Origin: JAZDOH01 sp043798815
GTDB lineage: Bacteria > Patescibacteriota > Gracilibacteria > UM-FILTER-43-11
Direction of reading: 5' to 3'
Assembly (NCBI GenBank): GCA_043798815.1
Contig: JAZDOH010000032.1
Span: 1-7,839, forward strand
DNA length: 7,839 bases
Of this stretch, positions 1-5,838 are shown one piece after another. Position 1 is the first letter of the stretch, and the number at the start of each line of letters is the position of its first letter. The position numbers and the translations under genes were made by a program. The notes beneath the pieces are model-generated. The model saw only the letters and a program-made list of their open reading frames with translations. It had not been told where the DNA came from and did no database searches.

Positions 1-945
1 CAAAATAATCAGCTCATCAATCAGCCCGGCTTTTTTTAATGACGCGTAAAGAGTTGGTCCTGGTTCAACCAGAACCGAGGAAATTCCCTGCTTGGCCAGA
101 TGGGCTAGGAGTTTTTTGAGATTCACTTGTTTTTGGGTAGGACTGATCCACACATTGTCATCCCCGCGAAGGCGGGGATCTAGATTCCCGTTTTCACGGG
201 AATGACATAGAACGCGGGAATGACGTTGGGTAGTGGCGATGATATAATTCTTATCCTTCAAAACCCGTGCGTTACGGGGAATGCGTAATTTGGAATCGAG
301 GATGACGCGCAGTGGGTCCGCCCCTTTGGCATGCCGGACGGTGAGGAGGGGGTCATCGGCAATAACCGTATTCACGCCGACCATAATCGCCTGGTGCTGA
401 GCACGGAGTTGGTGGACCAGGCGATCTTGAACTTTATTAGTAATCCGGACGGGTTTGCCTTTTAGGCCGGCCACAAATCCATCGGCGCTCACAGCAATTT
501 TGGCAGTGATGTAAGGCCGTTTTTTAGTGACCCAAGTAAAAAAGAACTTATTGAGCTCCTGGCATTGCTGCGCAATGGATTCTTTCAAAAACGTAATTGG
601 TAATTCGTAATTCGTAATTCGTTTTTGGAATGGGTCATGCGAACCAGCGACAACACGCTTAATGCCAACTTTTTCGATCGCTTCCGTACATGGCGGAGTT
701 TTTCCCCAATGTTGGCAAGGTTCGAGTGTTACGTAAAGAGTTGCACCACTGAGATCTTGGGTATGCCGTACAGAGCGGATTGCGTTCGCCTCCGCATGCG
801 ACCCGCCAAATTTTTTATGCCATCCTTCACCAATAATTCGGTCATTTTTCACAATTACTGCACCCACCATTGGATTTGGAGAAACCGCCCGCCCGCCACG
901 AGCCGCCAACATGAGCGCCCTTCGTATAAATTTTTTATCTTTCAA
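1..945 (-). CDS. ribD: RibD, bifunctional riboflavin biosynthesis deaminase/reductase (3' end outside window)
   Basis: RibD carries out two steps of riboflavin synthesis in the cytoplasm: deamination of diaminohydroxyphosphoribosylaminopyrimidine, then reduction of the ribosyl side chain. The reverse strand is open for 315 codons to the window edge, so the C-terminal part (perhaps 50 or more residues) is missing. The N-terminal deaminase domain shows SPNPMVGAVIV, the zinc/proton-transfer motif HAE (residues 50-52) and PCQHWGKTPPC (76-86). The reductase domain begins near RPYITAKIAVSADGFVAG (about 143) and includes GVNTVIADDPLLTVR and VEPGPTLYASLKKAGLIDEL. The start must be TTG at 945, because an in-frame TGA lies only 11 codons upstream and no other start codon precedes the conserved FIRRAL. 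This TTG overlaps the upstream gene's stop (TTGA), suggesting translational coupling. Two repeat elements sit in frame: RITNYEL (109-115) and a palindromic element encoding HSRVLCHSRENGNLDPRLRG and flanking residues. All visible catalytic residues are present. The family call is very secure; whether the enzyme is fully active is open. Confidence 0.95.
   Translation of the reverse strand, partial: MKDKKFIRRALMLAARGGRAVSPNPMVGAVIVKNDRIIGEGWHKKFGGSHAEANAIRSVRHTQDLSGATLYVTLEPCQHWGKTPPCTEAIEKVGIKRVVAGSHDPFQKRITNYELPITFLKESIAQQCQELNKFFFTWVTKKRPYITAKIAVSADGFVAGLKGKPVRITNKVQDRLVHQLRAQHQAIMVGVNTVIADDPLLTVRHAKGADPLRVILDSKLRIPRNARVLKDKNYIIATTQRHSRVLCHSRENGNLDPRLRGDDNVWISPTQKQVNLKKLLAHLAKQGISSVLVEPGPTLYASLKKAGLIDELIIL
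157..224. repeat. Compound palindromic repeat inserted in frame within ribD
   Basis: Positions 157-206 form a 50-bp imperfect palindrome centred on CTAG at 180-183, bounded by GTCAT (157-161) and ATGAC (202-206). It contains two hairpins, each with an 8-bp stem and a 4-nt loop: 160-179 (TCCCCGC/GCGGGGA core) and 184-203 (ATTCCCGT/ACGGGAAT). A partial third copy, CGCGGGAATGAC, lies at 213-224. On the ribD strand it is translated without stops. Repeats of the form GTCATTCCCGCG...CGGGAAT are known as dispersed elements in many bacterial genomes, so it is very likely one of several copies in this genome, although no second locus is visible here. Confidence 0.9.
594..621. repeat. Heptanucleotide tandem repeat (TAATTCG) within ribD
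   Basis: Four 7-bp units follow one another: TAATTGG (594-600), then TAATTCG at 601-607, 608-614 and 615-621. On the ribD strand the three perfect units fill 21 bp and are read as RITNYEL, because a 7-bp unit cycles through all three reading phases. The repeat falls where RibD normally has the VAGRG-type loop between the deaminase motifs and the reductase domain. It is probably a copy of a low-complexity element dispersed in the genome. Confidence 0.85.
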
Positions 946-1259
946 TGTGTAAGCGTAGCCATTCTTTTCCTCGCTGCTTCAACCCCTTCAATTTCACCAG
1001 GAGTTAGCAGATGGCAATCAAGACCAGCTGGAATATCATCATTCCTTCCCACCCCGACTGATAACGCTAATGCTTCTAAATCTCCACTTACTCCAGCTCC
1101 CACAACCCGTTCTCTAAAATTTCTTAATGCATTAGTAACACTGCTATGACCAGCTACAATAAGCAAAAAGAAATTTTCTCCGTCTGGTCCGCTTAAAAGT
1201 TGTGTAATTGCCGCATCAACCTCGGAAGCTCCTTCTTCTCTGGCTGTTAAACCTGACAT
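942..1259 (-). CDS. Hypothetical protein, 105 residues, upstream of ribD
   Basis: I do not recognise this protein. It begins MSGLTAREEGASEVDAAITQ and contains a hydrophobic stretch followed by small residues (ENFFLLIVAGHSSVTNALRN, about 28-47), then an Ala/Gly/Leu-rich segment (GDLEALALSVGVG) and a charged C-terminus. No signal peptide or convincing membrane helix is seen. It lies 32 bp after the beta-barrel gene on the same strand, and its TGA stop overlaps the TTG start of ribD by 4 bp, which argues that it is a real translated gene in a small operon. Six of its seven arginines are AGA/AGG, whereas ribD uses almost only CGN, so it may have a different origin from its neighbours. No Shine-Dalgarno sequence precedes the ATG; the upstream sequence is very AT-rich. 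Confidence 0.7.
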   Translation of the reverse strand: MSGLTAREEGASEVDAAITQLLSGPDGENFFLLIVAGHSSVTNALRNFRERVVGAGVSGDLEALALSVGVGRNDDIPAGLDCHLLTPGEIEGVEAARKRMATLTH

Positions 1260-1291
1260 AATATAAAAATTAAGTTATTAAAATTTTACCA

Positions 1292-1780
1292 TCATTTTTG
1301 AATGGAATAAACCATTTCCCCAACAACAACTTTTTTTGTAACTTTAATGCCAATATCATCTCCGAGGTTGGCGCTAAAAACATCCTGGCGATCGATTTGC
1401 ATTGATTTGAGTGTTTGCTTAAAGGGGCCTTTTTCGCCAATCAATTGCAGACGGTCTCCGATTTTAATGGGCGCGCTTAATTGTAAAACAGCCACTTTAA
1501 TTTTATCGAAAAAATGAGTGACAGTACCAACAGGAATTAATGTTGGTTCCGGTTTGGCAATAAATTCTTCCATAAAAGGAGCGGCAAAAGTAATCACTTT
1601 CTGCTTTCGCCGAACCACCGGAGCAACGACGCGCACAGGAGGGGTGGGGATCATTGAGGGGCTGTAAGCGGCGCGAGGCGATGCAACAAGCGCCACAGGT
1701 TTAATGGTGCTTTTGCCCAACTGGTTGCGCCGCATAAACGCCGGAATTTTGAGCGGATCAATTTCCATCAAAGAAAGCAT
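1292..1780 (-). CDS. Small protein with EF-Tu domain-2-like beta-barrel
   Basis: The C-terminal half (about 80 residues, from IPVGTVTHFFDKIKVAVLQL to the end) has the pattern of the translation-factor domain-2 beta-barrel: a G-x-V-T-H-F/Y start, alternating hydrophobic strands, APIKIGDRLQL, a SMQI segment and a final GEMVYSI strand. Proteins with this fold alone are usually annotated as translation elongation factor-like. There is no GTPase domain, so this is not an elongation factor. The N-terminus carries DPLKIPAFMRR followed by a Pro/Ala/Val-rich low-complexity linker (about residues 25-60). The start is uncertain: ATG 1780 is used here, with ATG 1768 (MEIDPLKIP) equally plausible and ATG 1804 or TTG 1831 less so, since the extra residues look non-coding. 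It is the first gene of the leftward cluster and faces the repeat-rich divergent region. The precise role is unknown. Confidence 0.75.
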   Translation of the reverse strand: MLSLMEIDPLKIPAFMRRNQLGKSTIKPVALVASPRAAYSPSMIPTPPVRVVAPVVRRKQKVITFAAPFMEEFIAKPEPTLIPVGTVTHFFDKIKVAVLQLSAPIKIGDRLQLIGEKGPFKQTLKSMQIDRQDVFSANLGDDIGIKVTKKVVVGEMVYSIQK

Positions 1781-1838
1781 ACCAAAAAAATTACTGAAGT
1801 GCATGTATCGCACAACAGGCCGACCAGCCAAAAAGGCA

Positions 1839-1953
1839 TGGAGTCGATCTTATATCTATCTTATATCGACTTGATATCTATCTGACTCCAGGCTTAAAAC
1901 ACGTGACACCAAGAAGGTTTAAAATTCAATCAACTTGACTCCAAGGCTTGAAC
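1839..1953. promoter_or_regulatory. Repeat-rich divergent intergenic region, likely operator sites
   Basis: The gap between the divergent genes holds overlapping repeats. TGGAGTC (1839-1845) and GACTCCA (1884-1890) form an outer inverted repeat. AGTCGAT (1842-1848) and ATCGACT (1865-1871) form an inner one. ATCTTATATC occurs at 1847-1856 and 1858-1867, an 11-bp period close to one helical turn. ATATCTATCT is repeated at 1852-1861 and 1874-1883. An 18-bp block beginning TGACTCC and ending AAC occurs at 1883-1900 and again, with one gap each way, at 1936-1953. This layout suits a dimeric or multimeric DNA-binding protein. The neighbouring ribbon-helix-helix protein is an obvious candidate, but that is inference. 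Confidence 0.6.
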
Positions 1954-1963
1954 GCGATACGCT
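1935..1963 (+). promoter_or_regulatory. Possible sigma-70-type promoter for the RHH-winged-helix gene and comM
   Basis: TTGACT (1935-1940) is a good -35 hexamer. With a 17-bp spacer the -10 would be TACGCT (1958-1963), which matches TATAAT at only three positions. The predicted transcript would start near 1970, about 17 nt before the ATG at 1987. The -35 lies inside the second copy of the 18-bp direct repeat, so a protein bound there could block it. The weak -10 keeps confidence low. Confidence 0.35.
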
Positions 1964-1986
1964 AATTGCCGTTTTGTAGCATCCAA

Positions 1987-2358
1987 ATGAATTTAATGAA
2001 AAAGATTAATTTTTTAGTGACTGATTCTCTATATCAGCAAATCGAGAAAGTAATATCGCGACTTGGTATTAACAGCAAGGCGGAATTTTTTCGTATGCTC
2101 GCAGTTAATTATTTAAAAGATTGTAATATTCCGCCGCCGCCGTCATCGTCATCGCCTACCCACCGTCACAAGTCAAAACAAAGACTGACCAAAGATGAAA
2201 AAACACTACTTTCTGTTTTGAGCGCAGACCCTCTATTAGCGGATGAATTGGTGAATAAAACCGGACTGCCGGTGCAAAAAGTGTTGGCTTTGCTGACTCA
2301 ATTGTTTGTAAAAAATTTAATAAGAGAAGTCGGCCCGCGTTGGGTTTTAAATGAATAA
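1987..2358 (+). CDS. Ribbon-helix-helix plus DprA-C-terminal-like winged-helix protein
   Basis: This small protein (123 residues from ATG 1987, 120 from ATG 1996) appears to join two DNA-binding domains. The first 42 residues counted from ATG 1996 follow the ribbon-helix-helix pattern: a beta strand KKINFLVTD, helix SLYQQIEKVISRLG, then NSKAEFFRMLAVNYLKD. A linker of four prolines and four serines plus a basic stretch follows (about 43-62). The last 58 residues (DEKTLLSVLSADPLLADELV, then a TGLPVQKVLALLTQL helix and a short wing) closely resemble the winged helix at the C-terminus of DprA, the competence protein that loads RecA; the Rossmann part of DprA is absent. A TTG start at 1966 is possible but would add residues unlike the domain. 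comM begins 5 bp after its stop, so the two are probably co-transcribed. A regulatory role, perhaps autoregulation through the upstream repeats, is inferred. Confidence 0.75.
   Translation: MNLMKKINFLVTDSLYQQIEKVISRLGINSKAEFFRMLAVNYLKDCNIPPPPSSSSPTHRHKSKQRLTKDEKTLLSVLSADPLLADELVNKTGLPVQKVLALLTQLFVKNLIREVGPRWVLNE
2131..2154 (+). repeat. In-frame trinucleotide repeat coding for a Pro/Ser linker
   Basis: CCG is repeated four times (2131-2142), followed by TCATCG twice (2143-2154). It is read in frame as four prolines and four serines between the two predicted DNA-binding domains. Slippage in units of three would change linker length without breaking the frame. Confidence 0.8.
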
Positions 2359-2363
2359 ATTGT

Positions 2364-3884
2364 ATGCCATCAAAATTATATAGTGTAGAGTTGCAGGGGT
2401 TAGAAGCCTGCTTAGTGGAAATTGAAGTGGATAAGTTGGGGGGAATCCCCTGTTTCACCATTGTGGGCTTGCCGGATGCGGCGATCAAAGAAGCGAGTGA
2501 GCGGGTGAAAAGCGCGATCAAGAATTCCAATCTTTTTTTCCCGCGAAGTAAAATCGTGGTGAATCTGGCGCCTGCGGATCTTCGAAAGATCGGCCCGCGA
2601 TATGATTTGGCCATTGCTTTGGGCATTTTGGCACTGGAAGATTTGTGCGACAAGCATCAATTTAAAAATACGATTTTAATCGGTGAGCTCGCGCTTGATG
2701 GAAACGTGCGGCCGGTGACGGGGATTTTGAGTAGTGTGGATTTTGCGCGCAAAACCGGGTTTAAAAAAATCATTGTCCCGGCGGCCAACGCGAGTGAAGC
2801 GGCAATGATTCAGGGAATTGAAATTCTCCCCGTACAAACCCTCAAAGAAGCGGTGGCCTTTTTGCAAAATGAAACGTGTGCTTTGCCCATCAAACCCATC
2901 ACAGAAGCGCCGCGGCGCGTGGTGGAGGTGGACATGGCGCTCATCCGCGGGCAACAACAGGCAAAGCGGGCGCTCGAAGTCGTCGCGGCTGGCGGGCACA
3001 ATATACTTTTCTTCGGCCCCCCCGGCGCTGGCAAAACCTTATTAGCCCGAGCCATGGCTGGCATTTTGCCCAGCATGACCCAAGACGAAATGCTCGAAGT
3101 CAGCAAGGTTTATTCGATCGCAGGGTTACTCCCCAAAAACCAACCGCTCATTACCGAACGGCCTTTTCGCGCTGTCCACCACACGGCTTCAGCCGTCAGT
3201 ATCGTGGGTGGGGGTGACGTACCCAAACCCGGCGAAATTTCACTTTCTCATCGTGGTGTGTTGTTTTTAGATGAGATCGCGGAATTCCCCGGCTCCGTTC
3301 TTGATGTGCTCCGTCAGCCCATGGAGCATAAATTCATCACGGTTTCCCGCGCCAAGGGGACCCACACATACCCAGCCCAATTCATTTTGGTGGCGGCCAT
3401 GAATCCATGCCCCTGTGGATTTTTTGACGACAAAAAACCGCATGGGAGAAAATGCATTTGCCGGAACCATGAAATCCGCAATTACCAAAAACGAATTTCA
3501 GGCCCGTTGCTCGACCGCATCGACATGTACCTGAACATCCAACCGGTGAACACCAAAGATTTGGACGCCCAATCCGATGCCGAAAGCTCACAAGAGATCA
3601 GGGTTCGGGTGGAACGGGCGGCTCAAATCCAGCGAGACCGCTTCAAACACCGTCCCATCAAATTCAATGCGGAAATGCAGAACGTGGATTTGGAGAAACA
3701 TTGCCACATGACTCCTGCCGCAAAAACGTTATTGCTCACCACGGCAAACTCTGCGGGTTTGAGCGCACGTGGTTATCATCGCATCATCAAAGTAGCTCGT
3801 ACTGTAGCCGATCTGGAAGGGGCGGAGGTACTACAATCCGTCCATATTTCCGAAGCGGCACAATACAGAAATAGGATTTTCTAA
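2364..3884 (+). CDS. comM: ComM/YifB family Mg-chelatase-like AAA+ ATPase
   Basis: ComM is a hexameric AAA+ helicase that drives branch migration when incoming DNA is integrated during natural transformation; the YifB family is widespread even in bacteria not known to be competent. The 506-residue length matches the usual full-length protein. Residues 1-165 form the N-terminal ChlI-like domain (VGLPDAAIKEASERVKSAI, NLAPADLRK). The ATPase core has Walker A GPPGAGKT (218-225), Walker B VLFLDEIAEF (299-308), the AAMNPCPCG motif (344-352) followed by a CIC pair (364-366), and GPLLDRIDM with the arginine R385. The C-terminal Mg-chelatase domain ends LSARGYHRIIKVARTVADLE, as in the family. No residue looks missing. 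The ATG at 2364 lies 5 bp after the RHH-winged-helix gene and has no Shine-Dalgarno sequence, so coupled translation is likely. Confidence 0.95.
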   Translation: MPSKLYSVELQGLEACLVEIEVDKLGGIPCFTIVGLPDAAIKEASERVKSAIKNSNLFFPRSKIVVNLAPADLRKIGPRYDLAIALGILALEDLCDKHQFKNTILIGELALDGNVRPVTGILSSVDFARKTGFKKIIVPAANASEAAMIQGIEILPVQTLKEAVAFLQNETCALPIKPITEAPRRVVEVDMALIRGQQQAKRALEVVAAGGHNILFFGPPGAGKTLLARAMAGILPSMTQDEMLEVSKVYSIAGLLPKNQPLITERPFRAVHHTASAVSIVGGGDVPKPGEISLSHRGVLFLDEIAEFPGSVLDVLRQPMEHKFITVSRAKGTHTYPAQFILVAAMNPCPCGFFDDKKPHGRKCICRNHEIRNYQKRISGPLLDRIDMYLNIQPVNTKDLDAQSDAESSQEIRVRVERAAQIQRDRFKHRPIKFNAEMQNVDLEKHCHMTPAAKTLLLTTANSAGLSARGYHRIIKVARTVADLEGAEVLQSVHISEAAQYRNRIF

Positions 3885-3939
3885 ACCTTATTTTTTTGCT
3901 TATTTAAGCCACAAAACAAGCATGGCACTTTTTTTCGAT

Positions 3940-3968
3940 TTGCATTTTTTTATCACAAGTGCTATACT
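3940..3968 (+). promoter_or_regulatory. Sigma-70-type promoter with extended -10, upstream of RNase J
   Basis: TTGCAT (3940-3945) and TATACT (3963-3968) are separated by exactly 17 bp, and TGC just before the -10 gives an extended -10 element. Transcription would begin near 3975, about 19 nt before the ATG at 3994. This decides the RNase J start, because the longer reading frame from 3922 begins upstream of the promoter. Confidence 0.75.
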
Positions 3969-3993
3969 GGGGACAATTTTACGAATAAAAAAC

Positions 3994-5838
3994 ATGTCAG
4001 AAGACTTAAATGCCTGGATACAAAAAAATATCCCAGCCAATCAACAAACCAAACACCAAAAAGACTTCCAACCCAAAAACCGCCCCCCTCAAAACCGATC
4101 GGTTTTTCACCGGAACCTTAAAAATCCCGTACCTCAGTCTCATCCTCATCCAACCAACCCAAAAGAAGGGGAGCCGCGCATGCGCATCATCCCACTGGGG
4201 GGTTTGGAGGAAGTGGGCAAAAACATCATGGCCATCGAATATGGCAATGACATTGTGGTCATCGACAGCGGAATGTCTTTCGCCGGACCCGAAATGCTCG
4301 GCGTGGATTATATCGTTCCCGATGTGACGTATTTGGAACAACGCAAGCGCAACGTGCGAGGCATTGTGTTCACCCACGGACATCTGGACCACATCGGCGC
4401 CGTGCAATACGTATTGCCACGATTGGGCAATCCACCACTCTATGCCACCAAACTGAATGCCGGTCTCATCCGGAATCGTTTGGAGGAATTCGGTTTAGAC
4501 AAAGCCGCTAAAATTCACATTTATGACGAAAACTCCAAACTGAAATTGGGGCAGTTTGAAGTGGAATTTTTCCGCGTCAACCACAGCATCCCGGAAGGAA
4601 TGGGAGTTTACATAAAATCCCCCGTTGGCAGCGCGATACACACCGGTGACTTTAAGTTTGATTACCAGCCAGCCATCGACAAACCGGCTGACCTGCAACG
4701 CATTGCAGAACTCGGGAGCCGTGGCATAGACGTTCTGATGATTGACAGCACCAATGCTTTAAAACCCGGGTTCTGTGTCTCCGAACAAAAAATCGCGGAA
4801 CAATTGGAAGAGGTGATTGCCAAAACCAAAGGCCGCCTCATCATCACCGCTTTTTCTTCTCTGATCGGCCGCCTCAACCAAATTTGCAATATTGCTTCGC
4901 GTTACAACCGCAAAGTATTCCTTTCGGGTCGTTCCATGATCGGGAACATGGAGCTGGCTGAAAAACTTGGTTATACAACTTATCCCAAAGGTACGGTCCG
5001 CCCCATTTCACCGGCAGCAAACAATCTTCCTCCGAGCCAGGTGATCCTTTTGACCACGGGCGCTCAGGGGGAAACCATGAGCGCGCTAACGCGCATGGCT
5101 ATGGGAGAACACGCGCAAATCAAGATACGAGAAACCGATACGGTGGTCCTTTCCGCCAGCCCCATCCCGGGCAACGAGCTCGCCATTGTGAATGTGATTA
5201 ATAATTTATATTCCCTAGGAGCCAAGGTGATCACGAACGGACAAATGGACGTGCACACCTCCGGCCACGCGCATCAGGAAGAGTTAAAATTGATGTATTC
5301 ACTTGTAAAACCGCGCTGCTACGTCCCCATCCATGGCGAACTGTACATGCGCATCGGGCATGGGGAATTCATCAAGGAAATCGGAGATCACAACCTCCAC
5401 ATCAACATTCTCGAGAATGGAGATGTATTGGAAGTGGGCAAGCACGGCATACGCAAATCCAAAGAAAAAATTCCAGCCAATGATATTTTAGTCGATGGAC
5501 TTGGATTTGGGGACATTGGCAGCCGGGTAATCCAGGAGCGAAAAACCATGTCGCAGGACGGAATTCTCCTTGTTTTATTCCGCGCCTATCAGGAAAGCAG
5601 ACGCCTGGTCGCTGAGCCGGACATCATGTCGCGGGGATTTGTGTACGTCAAAGAATCCCAAGCCATCGCCCAGGAAACCAAACAAGTGGCTAAAAAGGCT
5701 TTTGAAACCGTCATCCAAAGCAACAAGACTATCGAGCTTAAAGAGCTAAAAAAAGAGGTTGCTCTGCACATTTCCCGCTTCATCCGTAAACGCCTGGGCC
5801 GCGAACCCATGATTTTACCCATTGTGATGTATGTTTAA
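3994..5838 (+). CDS. rnj: Ribonuclease J
   Basis: RNase J is a cytoplasmic metallo-beta-lactamase/beta-CASP nuclease with 5'-3' exonuclease and endonuclease activity, central to mRNA decay and rRNA processing in bacteria lacking RNase E. The protein has 614 residues from ATG 3994. Residues 1-60 form a disordered tail rich in Lys, Asn, Gln and Pro, as often seen in CPR and actinobacterial homologues. The catalytic core follows: RIIPLGGLEEVGKNI (64-78), metal-binding HGHLDH (128-133; Leu replaces the more usual Glu, but all ligands are kept), NHSIP (196-200), HTGDFKFD (216-223) and DSTNA (251-255). The beta-CASP part contains LTTGAQGE (353-360), and HTSGHAHQEE (421-430) and PIHGE (445-449) complete the site. 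The C-terminal domain is present. It has its own promoter, and pilD overlaps its end by 8 bp, so the two are likely co-transcribed. The in-frame extension back to 3922 is rejected because it precedes the promoter. Confidence 0.96.
   Translation: MSEDLNAWIQKNIPANQQTKHQKDFQPKNRPPQNRSVFHRNLKNPVPQSHPHPTNPKEGEPRMRIIPLGGLEEVGKNIMAIEYGNDIVVIDSGMSFAGPEMLGVDYIVPDVTYLEQRKRNVRGIVFTHGHLDHIGAVQYVLPRLGNPPLYATKLNAGLIRNRLEEFGLDKAAKIHIYDENSKLKLGQFEVEFFRVNHSIPEGMGVYIKSPVGSAIHTGDFKFDYQPAIDKPADLQRIAELGSRGIDVLMIDSTNALKPGFCVSEQKIAEQLEEVIAKTKGRLIITAFSSLIGRLNQICNIASRYNRKVFLSGRSMIGNMELAEKLGYTTYPKGTVRPISPAANNLPPSQVILLTTGAQGETMSALTRMAMGEHAQIKIRETDTVVLSASPIPGNELAIVNVINNLYSLGAKVITNGQMDVHTSGHAHQEELKLMYSLVKPRCYVPIHGELYMRIGHGEFIKEIGDHNLHINILENGDVLEVGKHGIRKSKEKIPANDILVDGLGFGDIGSRVIQERKTMSQDGILLVLFRAYQESRRLVAEPDIMSRGFVYVKESQAIAQETKQVAKKAFETVIQSNKTIELKELKKEVALHISRFIRKRLGREPMILPIVMYV

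Noticed and set aside
157..224. CRISPR array or transposon end
   Set aside because: The repeats are adjacent inverted units without spacers of constant length, and no transposase or cas gene is near.
625..1149. Plus-strand open frame of 174 codons
   Set aside because: It lies opposite ribD and the 105-residue gene; the minus strand carries clear RibD catalytic motifs, and this frame shows no recognisable domain.
1292..1294. TGA recoded as glycine, as in Gracilibacteria
   Set aside because: TGA ends two genes here at sensible places, and no confident gene has an internal TGA.
1804..1831. Longer start (TTG 1831 or ATG 1804) for the beta-barrel protein
   Set aside because: The extra residues have no family-like character and run into the likely promoter and operator region; ATG 1780 or 1768 fits better.
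3898..3909. GCTTA-TT-TAAGC palindrome after comM, considered as a terminator
   Set aside because: The stem is only 5 bp and AT-rich with a 2-nt gap, and the T-run lies before it, not after it, so it does not fit a rho-independent terminator.
3922..3993. N-terminal extension of RNase J by 24 residues
   Set aside because: The in-frame ATG at 3922 lies upstream of a well-formed promoter (3940-3968), and the added residues are the translation of that promoter.
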